From Bacteroidota bacterium (GTDB lineage Bacteria > Bacteroidota > Bacteroidia > Chitinophagales > Chitinophagaceae): a DNA stretch of 64,000 bases. The translations under genes and the position numbers were made by a program. The stretch is from the NCBI GenBank assembly GCA_023422835.1, contig JAFAGI010000012.1, forward strand, positions 372,001 through 436,000, read 5' to 3'. Shown here one piece after another: positions 55,225-63,682 of the stretch. Under the pieces are notes generated by a model, which worked only from the letters and a program-made list of their open reading frames with translations, ran no database searches and was not told where the DNA came from. Numbering within the stretch: the first letter of the stretch is position 1; every line of letters begins with the position of its first letter.

Positions 55225-55575
55225 TCAGCTCAGTGTAAGGTATTTCAATTCGCCTTTCTCTAAGTAAACCCTGTAGGCATGCGGTGTTAAGCCACCGGTG
55301 TCTTGGCGCGGACTGATGATCAGCTCCTGGTTTTCCACCTGCTCTAACATCTGCATTAATGCCTTTTTATTGTGGTCAGCAGCGTCTTTTATTTTTTTCC
55401 GTTCTGATTGTAAACGGAGTATCTCTGCTTCCAATTCCTCTTGGTTTCCTTGTTCCACATCATATGCATCATCCGGGGATTGTTTTGTGTATAGTTCTTC
55501 AATGTTTTCATTTATAGATGCCATTCTGCCGAGCTGTTCCAGCCAGGTATGAAAGAAAGTGCCAGCTGCGTTCAT
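55225..55575 (-). CDS. coiled-coil protein of unknown function
   Basis: 116 residues, no signal peptide. Residues 20-90 are a charged helix with heptad character (EELEAEILRLQSERKKIKDAADHNKKALMQMLEQVENQ), followed by a short strand end (HAYRVYLEKGELKYLTLS). No family recognised. Lies between fructokinase and uridine kinase, divergent from the latter. Confidence 0.55.
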   Translation of the reverse strand: MNAAGTFFHTWLEQLGRMASINENIEELYTKQSPDDAYDVEQGNQEELEAEILRLQSERKKIKDAADHNKKALMQMLEQVENQELIISPRQDTGGLTPHAYRVYLEKGELKYLTLS

Positions 55576-55690
55576 AAGTTTTATTTTTGTTCACTTAAAA
55601 ATACGAAATATTCCTGCACGCAATGAGTATATGCGTTGAACAAAAACTTATTTTTGTGGCTGATAAAATTTCTTCGCTTTGAATAGAGAT

Positions 55691-56296
55691 ATGTTCGTAA
55701 TTGGCATTGCGGGTGGCTCCGGTTCCGGCAAAACCACTTTGGTAAATTCCATTCTTGAGAAAGTTCCTTATGATCAGATTGCCGTGCTGGCACAGGATTC
55801 TTACTATAAAGATGCTGCGCACCTTCCTCTGGCACAAAGGCGGCAATTAAATTTCGATCACCCGGATTCCATTGAATGGGATTTGATGCTGACGCATATT
55901 CAGCAATTAAAAAGCGGGCAGCCAATAGCGTGCCCTACTTACTCCTACCTGAGTTGTACGCGCTTGGAAGAAACAATTCACATAGCGCCGAAGAAAATCT
56001 TACTCGTGGAAGGCATTCTCATTTTCTCATACTTGCCCCTCTGTAAAGCAATGGACATGCGCATTTACCTGGAGGTTGATGCCGACCTGCGTCTTTCACG
56101 GATTATAGAAAGAGATATGGAAAAGCGCGAGCGCACAGCGCAGGAGGTTTTGCAACGCTACTATAAAACAGTGAGGCCGATGTATGAAGAGTTCATTAAG
56201 CCCTCCAGGCAGCGTGCAGACATGCTGGTAATGGGCGGTGGCCTGAACTTGGAAGCTACGGAATTCATTGCTTCTGCTATTTTAGGAAAGCTGTAA
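55691..56296 (+). CDS. udk: uridine kinase
   Basis: 201 residues from ATG 55691; the longer frame begins at a TTG four codons earlier. Phosphorylates uridine/cytidine in pyrimidine salvage. P-loop FVIGIAGGSGSGKTTLVNSI at 2-21; then LAQDSYYKD, FDHPDSIEWDLM (NMP-kinase-type base binding), LVEGILIF and RIIERDMEKRERTAQEVLQRYYKTVRPMYEEFI (lid). Single gene. Confidence 0.95.
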   Translation: MFVIGIAGGSGSGKTTLVNSILEKVPYDQIAVLAQDSYYKDAAHLPLAQRRQLNFDHPDSIEWDLMLTHIQQLKSGQPIACPTYSYLSCTRLEETIHIAPKKILLVEGILIFSYLPLCKAMDMRIYLEVDADLRLSRIIERDMEKRERTAQEVLQRYYKTVRPMYEEFIKPSRQRADMLVMGGGLNLEATEFIASAILGKL

Positions 56297-56537
56297 AGTT
56301 TTCTGACAATCAAATTTGTTCTCGCCCTGTACATTTATACCGCCCTGGCGGCCTATGATGTCGATGAGTTTTGCTTTACGTACTTTTGCATTGTTTTCCG
56401 GAGAGGCCAACGGCTCTTAGCATCTCTTTCAACTCTCCTCTTCATCTTCCATTTTCATCTGCCAATTAAACGCTCTACTCTCCTCTTTCCGCTTTCAATT
56501 ATCCACTGTTAATTGTCCATTGTCAATTATCCATTAA
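56297..56537. repeat. low-complexity intergenic with tandem CAATTATCCA/TTGTC words
   Basis: No gene. From 56420 to 56535 the sequence is pyrimidine-rich (ACTCTCCTCTT) and then repeats CAATTATCCACTGTTAATTG and CCATTGTCAATTATCCATTA. A similar phrase (TTCATTGTCAATGATCCATT) lies at 40371-40390. TTATCCACT resembles a DnaA box by chance. Probably dispersed simple repeat. Confidence 0.45.
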
Positions 56538-57419
56538 CTAAACGTCACAAATACGCACCGCATCGGCTAATGATGAAATTTTATTTTCTTTTTTGGGAAT
56601 AAACTCCTGCGCTACATAACCTTTGAAACCCGTGCCTGCTATGGCTTTCATAATAGCGGGGTAATATAGTTCCTGGGAATTGTCTATCTCATTTCTTCCC
56701 GGCACACCGGCGGTATGGTAATGCGCAATATGAGCATGATGTTTTCGTATCGTATCTATAACATTGCCTTCGTTTACCTGCATGTGGTAAATATCGTAGA
56801 GCAGTTTAAAATTTTCAGAGCCAAGCTGCTTACATAATTCTACGCCCCAGGCAGTATGGTCGCATTGGTAATCTTTATGATCGCGCTTGCTGTTGAGCAG
56901 CTCCATCACTAAAACAACCTTGTACTTTTCAGCAATGTTGATGATCTTTTTTAACCCAGTAACGCAGTTCTTCAATCCTGTCTCATCATCTATACCGCGA
57001 CGGTTACCACTAAAACAGATCAGGTTTTTATACCCGTTTTTTGCTACCAGCGGTATCATTTCTGTATAGTTCTTTACCAGCGTATTGTGAAACTTAGGGT
57101 CATTAAAACCATCTACCAGGTTGATCTCGGCGCCATTGCACATAGAAGAATGCAGTCCATACCTTTTCAACACAGGCCATTCTTTCGGGCCAACCAGGTC
57201 AATGGCTTTAATGCCGATGCTCTTTGCCTCTTTGCATAGTTCCTCCAGGGTAAGATCAGAGAAACACCAGCGGCATACCGAATGGTTAATGTTGCCTTTT
57301 AGCTTTGTTGAGCTGTTTGGCGCGGTCATAACGGAGCAGGAAACCGGCAATAAGCCAGCGCCTGCAATTACTGCCGTCCCCGTAAGCATATGCTTTATTG
57401 CCGATCTTCTGTTTTGCAT
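56538..57419 (-). CDS. Tat-exported TIM-barrel sugar isomerase/epimerase
   Basis: 293 residues with a twin-arginine signal (MQNRRSAIKHMLTGTAVIAG) followed by VSCS, a possible lipobox at Cys 28. The xylose-isomerase-like TIM barrel (AP-endonuclease 2 family) carries KGNINHSVCRWCFSDLTLEE, LICFSGNRRGIDDE, VLVMELLNSKRDHKDYQCDH (metal Glu) and KLLYDIYHMQVNEGN (metal Asp/His), HIAHYHTAGVPGRNEID. Closest in layout to hydroxypyruvate isomerase-like proteins. Follows the second epimerase gene by 1 bp, last gene of the sugar cluster. Confidence 0.88.
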   Translation of the reverse strand: MQNRRSAIKHMLTGTAVIAGAGLLPVSCSVMTAPNSSTKLKGNINHSVCRWCFSDLTLEELCKEAKSIGIKAIDLVGPKEWPVLKRYGLHSSMCNGAEINLVDGFNDPKFHNTLVKNYTEMIPLVAKNGYKNLICFSGNRRGIDDETGLKNCVTGLKKIINIAEKYKVVLVMELLNSKRDHKDYQCDHTAWGVELCKQLGSENFKLLYDIYHMQVNEGNVIDTIRKHHAHIAHYHTAGVPGRNEIDNSQELYYPAIMKAIAGTGFKGYVAQEFIPKKENKISSLADAVRICDV

Positions 57420-57420
57420 A

Positions 57421-58314
57421 CTATTTTTTTGTGTAATCAGCTTTTACGAGCTTATGGTTCAACAGGTATTCCAGGCTCATGCGCACGCTTTCCACAGGCG
57501 CATGATTATACTTTTCCACTTCAACCATCAGGTATTTAGTGCCTGCCTTGTCAGTGTTGCTGAAAATAGCATCAAAATCTACCTGCCCGCTTGCGCCTAA
57601 TTCTTTATCATCCTTTATGTGCAATACCTCAAACCTGCCGGGATACTTATTGAAATAATCAACTGCGCTCTTATTACCGCGCATTACCCAATACACATCC
57701 ATTTCAAAAAATACCTTGGATGGGTCCGTGTTTTCCAGCATATAATCATACATGGTTTTGCCTTCAATTTCTTTGAATTCAAAATCGTGGTTGTGGTAGC
57801 CGAAACGAAGCCCGGCCTGTTTGCAATTCTCCCCTACCTGGTTGTAATAGTCGCAGTATATTTTCAGGTCAGCCAGGGTTTTAGGTGTTGGCATCGAGGG
57901 CGTTACAATGTATTTCATACCGGCAGCTTTATGTGCAGCTATGGCCTGGTCCCACCATTGCCATACTTCATTCCAATTGGTCGCAGACGGATTATCTGCC
58001 AATGCTTTGCCTGTGTGTGAGGATAAGGGCTCCAACCCATGCGCCTGTAGTGATGCGCGGAAATCCTCAGGAGACATGTTGTAGAAGGTACCCTTGTTAT
58101 AGCTTGCAGCTTCTATGCCTTTAAAGCCCATCTCACCTACCTGCTTTATGGTATTGCCGAAGTCCTTGGCTATATCACTGCGCAGGGAATAAAGCTGCAG
58201 GTAAATATTCTTTTTGACAGGCTGTATATTTGATGCTGTACGGGCTGATGTGCAGGCAAAGAATACAACCATGCCAATCAATGCGAAAAAAAGAAAAGAA
58301 GTGTTTCGTTTCAT
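57421..58314 (-). CDS. lipoprotein TIM-barrel sugar phosphate isomerase/epimerase
   Basis: 297 residues. Lipobox VFFACTSA (Cys 21). TIM barrel with KKNIYLQLYSLRSDIAKDFG, GFKGIEAASYNKGTFYNMS, RFGYHNHDFEFKEI (metal Glu/His), FFEMDVYWVMRGNKSAVDYF (metal Asp) and EVLHIKDDKELGASG, VEVEKYNHAPVESV. Such proteins in this gene setting are thought to epimerise or cleave 3-keto sugars (family knowledge, not shown here). The sequence before the ATG (AAAAAATATACAGATGAAAC) resembles the tail of the interspersed repeat. Confidence 0.88.
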   Translation of the reverse strand: MKRNTSFLFFALIGMVVFFACTSARTASNIQPVKKNIYLQLYSLRSDIAKDFGNTIKQVGEMGFKGIEAASYNKGTFYNMSPEDFRASLQAHGLEPLSSHTGKALADNPSATNWNEVWQWWDQAIAAHKAAGMKYIVTPSMPTPKTLADLKIYCDYYNQVGENCKQAGLRFGYHNHDFEFKEIEGKTMYDYMLENTDPSKVFFEMDVYWVMRGNKSAVDYFNKYPGRFEVLHIKDDKELGASGQVDFDAIFSNTDKAGTKYLMVEVEKYNHAPVESVRMSLEYLLNHKLVKADYTKK

Positions 58315-58427
58315 CTGTATATTTTTTTAGTGCGCCGCTGCTGAGGCTGTTATTATTGACAGATGGAACTCCGCTAAGATATCATTCCGTAAAACTACCC
58401 TCGCTTCGTTGCATCTGTATATTTTTT
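58311..58427 (-). repeat. weak repeat relatives before the epimerase gene
   Basis: The phrase AAAAAATATACAGATG occurs twice on the minus strand, about 100 bp apart, and one contains the gene's start codon. The end resembles the repeat tail at 3780 and 41455; the interior has only loose similarity (GGAATGATATC, GAGTTCCAT). Confidence 0.4.
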
Positions 58428-58456
58428 GAACGGAAGATTTGCAGAAATAATTTTAA

Positions 58457-58496
58457 ACAAAAAAGTGTTCCGGAATACATGGAATCCGAAACACTT
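58457..58496 (-). terminator. terminator after the DUF1080 gene
   Basis: Minus strand AAGTGTTTCGGA and TCCGGAACACTT pair (one mismatch) and end in six T, 20 bp past the DUF1080 stop. It should partly separate the two epimerase genes. Confidence 0.75.
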
Positions 58497-58516
58497 ATAA
58501 TCAATCATTCAATTAA

Positions 58517-59302
58517 TTAATCTAAATTTTTGATCTTAATGTTTCTGAACCATACATCATCGCCATGATCCTGAAGACCTATGTAACCTTCCTGCTTTTC
58601 GCCGCCGGCATTCAGGAAGTTGGGCCAATTCTTAAATTTACTGTTGGCTACCATATTCTTCCAGTCGTCTGTCCACAGGTGATATTCAACCACGTTTTCC
58701 CCGTTTTGCTGGTGGATCACTGTGCCTTTGTACACAATGATGCCGCCTGTATTCCATTCACCTGCAGGCTTAGAATTCTGAGGCTTGGCAGGAACCAGGT
58801 CGTACAATGAGGCAGACTGGCGATTACCGTCTTTGCCCAATTTGGCATCAGGGTGTTTGGCATTGTCCAGGATCTGGTACTCGGGAGAAGATTCATAAAT
58901 AGGCTTGCCGGGTACTTCCTGGGCCAGGTAGAATACACCGCTGTTGCCACCTTCAGAAACTTTCCACTCAAAGGTCATTTCAAAATTCTTATACTTCTTA
59001 TCTAAGATTATGTCGCCACCATCTTTCGCTCCTGCTTCGCCCTTGCCGGATCCGTTGATTTTAATAGCGCCATCTTCAATAGTCCACGCCTTGGGCATAT
59101 CGGTACGGTTATAGCCGCGCCAGCCGGTAAAATCTGTGCCGTTGAAAACGGTTTCCCAACCGGTTGTATCTGCTACTGAAGTGGTTTTCACAGAATCTTT
59201 TCCTGTGGAGTCTGTTGCTGCCTGGTTATTGGCAGAATTGCAAGAGGCTGTAAGCATAGTGCACATTATAAGCGCCGTAAGGCTGTAAAGTATTTTCTTC
59301 AT
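58517..59302 (-). CDS. DUF1080 lipoprotein, 3-keto-disaccharide hydrolase type
   Basis: 261 residues from ATG 59302, which gives a lipoprotein signal (MKKILYSLTALIMCTMLTASC, Cys 21); the longer frame has no sense as a leader. The DUF1080 jelly-roll domain: GWETVFNGTDFTGWRGYNR, AWTIEDGAIKINGSG, GGDIILDKKYKNFEMTFEWK, GGNSGVFYLAQE and GYIGLQDHGDDVWFRNIKIK. Members of this family cut 3-keto-glycosides or act in 3-keto sugar metabolism. Fits the neighbouring oxidoreductase genes. 28-bp gap from the Gfo/Idh gene. Confidence 0.92.
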   Translation of the reverse strand: MKKILYSLTALIMCTMLTASCNSANNQAATDSTGKDSVKTTSVADTTGWETVFNGTDFTGWRGYNRTDMPKAWTIEDGAIKINGSGKGEAGAKDGGDIILDKKYKNFEMTFEWKVSEGGNSGVFYLAQEVPGKPIYESSPEYQILDNAKHPDAKLGKDGNRQSASLYDLVPAKPQNSKPAGEWNTGGIIVYKGTVIHQQNGENVVEYHLWTDDWKNMVANSKFKNWPNFLNAGGEKQEGYIGLQDHGDDVWFRNIKIKNLD

Positions 59303-59330
59303 CTCTTTATTGTTTGTTTTAATTATACAT

Positions 59331-60803
59331 TTATTTAGGCATGGCAGGCAACTGATAACCATTGTGATAAGTGTGCTTAATAAGCTCTTCTGCAAATGCG
59401 TTGGCATTCACCGGCTCAGTGTAAGTTTTATCAAATGTTGGATGACCGTCATGAATCTTAAAGCCGTCTTTTACGATGGTGCGGATAGTAGCGTCTTTAG
59501 GAATATTGGTAAACCTCATGTTCGGGCCATCCCAGTGCAGCACCTGGTTTAAGCTTTGCAGGCGCACGGCAAGCACACCCATAACTACCATCTCATTGAA
59601 AGGACCCGCTTCGCTAAACGGTGAAGAAGTCTGTAAGCGGCTGGCAGGGTTCTCTTTACAAGCACGTACCCAATCCATCTCATGAGAAAGCTTTATTTCT
59701 CTTTGAGTTTTTGGAGAGGCTGGCTTTCTGCCGGATAATAAATAAGGGTTCATACCATAGCAACCGCAGATAAGCGTATCTTTCGTGCCGTAGAAAATAC
59801 AGGCTCCGCCAGAATCGTTCAAATTTTTTCCGGCAGGCAAACCTTTGGGGCGCTCAGGCAATATACCGCCATCGTACCAATAAACATCAACTTCAGGAAA
59901 GGCAACTTTAGCAGTACCAGGCCTGGCAGGGAAAGTATATTTTACTTTTTCTGCATTAGGTGCAGACTCGCTCAGCAACATGGTAGAGCTGCCTTCTACT
60001 TTTGTGGGATAGCCTAATTTTAAACCTTTAAACACAGGATGTAATATGTGACAGGCCATATCGCCTAGGGCGCCTGTACCAAAATCCCACCATCCGCGCC
60101 AGTTCCAGGGCGTGTATATCGGGTTGTAAGGACGCATGGGAGCCGGACCTATAAACGATTCCCAGTCAAGTGTAGAAGGTGCAGTCATAGATTGTTCGGG
60201 GCGCTCTAAACCCTGTGGCCAGATAGGACGGTCGGTAAATGTCTCTACTTTTCTTACCGTGCCTATTTCTCCGTTCCAGATCCAGTCAACCACCTGGCGT
60301 ACACCGGGCAGGGAGGCTCCCTGGTTACCCATTTGTGTAGCTACTTTATATTTTTCAGCAAGCTTTGTAAGCAGACGAGATTCGTAAACACTGTGAGTGA
60401 GCGGCTTTTGCAGGTACACATGTTTACCCATTGTCATTGCATCTGCAGATACTATGGCGTGTGTGTGGTCTGCTGTAGCTACCACAACAGCATCAATAGT
60501 CTTTCCCAGCTCTTCGTACATCTTCCTGTAATCTTTGTACTTTTTAGCTTTGGGGTAATGATCAAAAACGCGTTGGCTGTATTTCCAGTCTACATCGCAA
60601 AGCCCTACGATGTTCTCTGATTCCATCTTTTTAAGATTGGCAAAACCCATACCGCCTACACCAATACCAGCAATATTCAATTTATCACTGGGAGAAGTGT
60701 GGCCGTGAGACTTACCCAATATAGACGATGGAGCAATCATTACTCCGGCAGCCGCAATTGAGCCTGTTTGAAGAAATTTCTTCCGAGTTACTTTTGAAGA
60801 CAT
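59331..60803 (-). CDS. Tat-exported Gfo/Idh/MocA-family oxidoreductase
   Basis: 490 residues. Twin-arginine-like signal (SKVTRKKFLQTGSIAAAGVM, one Arg replaced by Lys pair context) and a Rossmann domain with LNIAGIGVGGMGFANLKKME, VVVATADHTHAIVSADAMTM and KHVYLQKPLTHSVYESRLL (EKP motif as QKP). The C-terminal Gfo/Idh domain carries WNWRGWWDFGTGALGDMACH with the H, and GKNLNDSGGACIFYGTKDT. Substrate unknown; genes of this type next to DUF1080 act on 3-keto sugars in the periplasm. NAD(P) is probably carried by the folded protein. Confidence 0.9.
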   Translation of the reverse strand: MSSKVTRKKFLQTGSIAAAGVMIAPSSILGKSHGHTSPSDKLNIAGIGVGGMGFANLKKMESENIVGLCDVDWKYSQRVFDHYPKAKKYKDYRKMYEELGKTIDAVVVATADHTHAIVSADAMTMGKHVYLQKPLTHSVYESRLLTKLAEKYKVATQMGNQGASLPGVRQVVDWIWNGEIGTVRKVETFTDRPIWPQGLERPEQSMTAPSTLDWESFIGPAPMRPYNPIYTPWNWRGWWDFGTGALGDMACHILHPVFKGLKLGYPTKVEGSSTMLLSESAPNAEKVKYTFPARPGTAKVAFPEVDVYWYDGGILPERPKGLPAGKNLNDSGGACIFYGTKDTLICGCYGMNPYLLSGRKPASPKTQREIKLSHEMDWVRACKENPASRLQTSSPFSEAGPFNEMVVMGVLAVRLQSLNQVLHWDGPNMRFTNIPKDATIRTIVKDGFKIHDGHPTFDKTYTEPVNANAFAEELIKHTYHNGYQLPAMPK

Positions 60804-60979
60804 GTCTTAAAATTTAAAAATTAAAATAATTATAGAAAATATCAAAACCCAATAGTCCAATATCCTGTTTTCAAAGCCCGGTTTCTGCAATCTACCGGAA
60901 AATTAGTAAATCTTTATTATCTGGCAATATTTTTATTATCCGAATTAAACAACACCAGCACTTATCAAAATAAATATCA

Positions 60980-62659
60980 CTATAAATTCATTTTCTTTAA
61001 TTCACTGACTGCATAATCGCATGCACGAGCCGTAAGCGCCATGTAGGTCAGGGAAGGGTTTTGGGATGCTGAGGATGTCATACATGCTCCGTCGGTAACG
61101 AAAACGTTCGGCACATCGTGCATCTGGTTCCATTTGTTTAGCACAGATGTTTTCGGATCGTGGCCCATTCTTGCGGTTCCCATTTCATGAATAGCCATCC
61201 CGGGATAAGAACCCCCATCGTAGGTATGCACATCTTTTATACCTGCACTTTCCAGCATTTCGGCAGCATCATTGATCATGTCCACACGCATCTTTTTCTC
61301 ATTGGCTTTAAATTCGCAATCAATGTTCAGCACCGGCTGCCCCCATTTATCTTTTTTGCTTTTATCGATAGTAACTTTATTTTCGAAATAAGGAAGCATT
61401 TCACCAAAACCGCCTAAGCCAATTGTCCACGGGCCTGGTTTCGACAATTCGTCTTTAAAATCTCCGCCAATGCCAAACTCAGCAATATGCCTTTGCCAGT
61501 TGCCCCTGCTTGCCCCGCCCTGGTAGCCAAACCCGCGGAGGTAATCTCTTTTATCATTGCCGATATTTCTGTATCTTGGTATAAATAAGCCGCCTGAGGG
61601 CCGCCTGCCAAAATAATATTTATCATCAAACCCTTCTGCCTTGCCTGATGCGCCGCATCTGAAGTGGTGATCCATAAGATGGTGGCCCAGCTGGCCGCTT
61701 GAATTGCCCAGTCCGTTTGGAAAAGCTGTAGATACGGAATTAAGCAAAATAAAGGTAGTGCCTAATGTAGAAGCATTTACAAAAATAATTTTGCTGAAAA
61801 ACTCTGTAACTTCGTTTGTTTCTGCATCAATTACCCTTACGCCGGTTGCACGCTTTTTATCTTTATCATAAATGATGGAATTTACAATAGAGAAGGGCCT
61901 GAGTGTAAGATTTCCTGTTGCTACTGCTGCAGGCAAAGTAGATGACTGGGTGCTGAAATAAGCGCCGAAGGGGCATCCCCTGCTGCAAAGATTTCTATAC
62001 TGGCACTTGCTTCTGCCGGGCAGGTCTTCTGTAAGATTGGCTATGCGGGCATTAGTAAGCAAACGCGTGCCTTTATATTTTTCTTTAACACGTTTTCTAA
62101 CTTCTTCTTCTACACAGTTCAGTGCCATTGCAGGCTGAAAAATACTGTTTGGGAAATGCGGAAAAGCTTCATCCTGACCGGAGATACCGGCAAACTTTTC
62201 CACGTGGTCGTACCAAGGCTCCAGGTCTTTGTAACGTATAGGCCAGTCAACAGCTACGCCTTGCTTGGCGTTCTCTTCAAAATTCAGATCGCTCCACCTG
62301 TAGCTCTGCCTACCCCACATAAGAGAACGGCCGCCTACATGATAGCCTCTGTACCAGTCAAACCTTTTGGTTTCTATATAGGGATTCTCAAGATCATTAA
62401 CCCAAAAATCTTCATTAAATTCAGAATACGGGTAATCCCTTATATGCACCGGGTGATTATCACGCTGGGTTACTGTAAGCCTGCCGCGGTGCTTAAATTC
62501 CCACGGGTTTTTATTGGCTGTTTCGTAGCCGCCGGGATGCTCTATATTCCTGCCCCTTTCCAGCATAATCACCTTCAGGCCTTTTTCACACAACTCTTTA
62601 GCAGCCCAGCCTCCGCTGATACCCGAACCGATAACAATAGCATCGTATGTATTACTCAT
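60980..62659 (-). CDS. GMC-family FAD oxidoreductase (glucoside 3-dehydrogenase-like large subunit)
   Basis: 559 residues. FAD-binding N-terminus YDAIVIGSGISGGWAAKELCEKGLKVIMLERG; RSLMWGRQSYRWSDLNFEEN near 115; a cysteine-rich insert (CQYRNLCSRGCPFGAYFSTQ, near 225) that suggests an Fe-S cluster; GMC C-terminal motif AIHEMGTARMG and NPSLTYMALTARACDYAV. No export signal of its own; it is expected to travel with the Tat-signal-bearing small subunit encoded 10 bp upstream. Together they resemble gluconate 2-dehydrogenase and glucoside 3-dehydrogenase, oxidising sugars and passing electrons to a cytochrome (none here). Confidence 0.92.
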   Translation of the reverse strand: MSNTYDAIVIGSGISGGWAAKELCEKGLKVIMLERGRNIEHPGGYETANKNPWEFKHRGRLTVTQRDNHPVHIRDYPYSEFNEDFWVNDLENPYIETKRFDWYRGYHVGGRSLMWGRQSYRWSDLNFEENAKQGVAVDWPIRYKDLEPWYDHVEKFAGISGQDEAFPHFPNSIFQPAMALNCVEEEVRKRVKEKYKGTRLLTNARIANLTEDLPGRSKCQYRNLCSRGCPFGAYFSTQSSTLPAAVATGNLTLRPFSIVNSIIYDKDKKRATGVRVIDAETNEVTEFFSKIIFVNASTLGTTFILLNSVSTAFPNGLGNSSGQLGHHLMDHHFRCGASGKAEGFDDKYYFGRRPSGGLFIPRYRNIGNDKRDYLRGFGYQGGASRGNWQRHIAEFGIGGDFKDELSKPGPWTIGLGGFGEMLPYFENKVTIDKSKKDKWGQPVLNIDCEFKANEKKMRVDMINDAAEMLESAGIKDVHTYDGGSYPGMAIHEMGTARMGHDPKTSVLNKWNQMHDVPNVFVTDGACMTSSASQNPSLTYMALTARACDYAVSELKKMNL

Positions 62660-62669
62660 AAATTTTCCG

Positions 62670-63329
62670 TTATATTGCCCAGCTTTTTTGCCCGGGTTTC
62701 ATATCAACACATGATTCAAATTTTGCAGGAATGGGTATGTATTCCAATGCCTGCGTTGCTCCGATCTCCGAAGTAAAATATCCCAGCAAGGTAAGCTCAT
62801 GCATAATGGGAAAAAAGTGTGATTCAGACCTGTCGTCTTTATCATCTTCCACTTTAGCTTCTTTATCAGCGGCATCAATGCCTCTGAAATCAACATTTTT
62901 TAATTCAGATGACTTTAATTCTTCCTGCTCTTTCCTGTACTTCACAGTGTCTTCTGCCAATTGTTTGATCAGTGCATTTTTTTCGGGCACTGAGAGTTCT
63001 GTGAACTTTTTTTTGAATTTTCTTTCAGACAACCTGTCGATCTTTCTTAATCCTTTACTGAATTTCCTTTGATCGTCGGCGGTATAACAATCTTTCACCA
63101 TCATCGCTACAAAGGGACCCACACCTGCAGCTTTGGCACCCGGCGTGTTGGTGGCAGGCAAAATTGTATCTGCTATTTCAGCAATCAGTGATTCATCTTC
63201 TATAGTTAAAGCAATTCCTTTTTCTTTGTTTTCAGAACGGCAGCTGCTAAACAAGGCACTCATTGTAGGAGCAGAAACCGCAATGCCGAGCGCCAGCGCC
63301 ATATTTCTTACTGCTTCCCTTCTTTCCAT
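62670..63329 (-). CDS. gluconate 2-dehydrogenase subunit 3-family protein
   Basis: 219 residues. Starts with a Tat signal (MERREAVRNMALALGIAVSA), then a possible lipobox region (SCRSENKEKG). The body matches the small subunit of gluconate 2-dehydrogenase: LIAEIADTILPATNTPGAKA, VGPFVAMMVKDCYTADDQRKF, LTLLGYFTSEIGATQAL. Supplies the export signal and stability to the GMC partner. First gene of the cluster; the 353-bp gap upstream holds its promoter. Confidence 0.92.
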   Translation of the reverse strand: MERREAVRNMALALGIAVSAPTMSALFSSCRSENKEKGIALTIEDESLIAEIADTILPATNTPGAKAAGVGPFVAMMVKDCYTADDQRKFSKGLRKIDRLSERKFKKKFTELSVPEKNALIKQLAEDTVKYRKEQEELKSSELKNVDFRGIDAADKEAKVEDDKDDRSESHFFPIMHELTLLGYFTSEIGATQALEYIPIPAKFESCVDMKPGQKSWAI

Positions 63330-63682
63330 GTATACATTTGTTAATATTTAATTTTTCTGTTTGCCACATTGAATGACCAAAACCTAATTCTTTATTATCA
63401 TCTTTAGTTGGAAAAGATGTGTCATCTTGATGGGTTATTCTATGTGTGTTTTTATTTTCTGTTCGTGGCCTGTTATAACCATCTTCCGCGGTCTATACAT
63501 ACTTAATCTTATGGTTATTTCATTTCATTAACACAAACATTTTTTTGAAAGCGTTAAATTAAAACAAAATAAATAAACAAGCCTTAATTAATCTTTAAAA
63601 TATTTGTTTAAGTGCTATGATTTTAATCATATTATTAAAATGTCATTAAGCTTCTTTAAATTGCAGCCTAATTTTTCTGAAA
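63330..63682. other. 353-bp intergenic region between divergent genes
   Basis: AT-rich, without a gene. It must contain promoters for both the sugar cluster (minus) and the M16 gene (plus); no exact TAnnTTTG box stands out. A palindrome ATGATTTTAATCAT lies near 63616-63629. Confidence 0.4.

Noticed and set aside
56505..56516. DnaA-box-like TTATCCACT
   Set aside because: Single imperfect copy inside a simple repeat; no partner boxes.
62196..62212. CCACGTGG core resembling a parS site
   Set aside because: Only the central 8 bp fit; the outer bases do not match TGTTNCACGTGAAACA and the site lies inside the GMC coding sequence.
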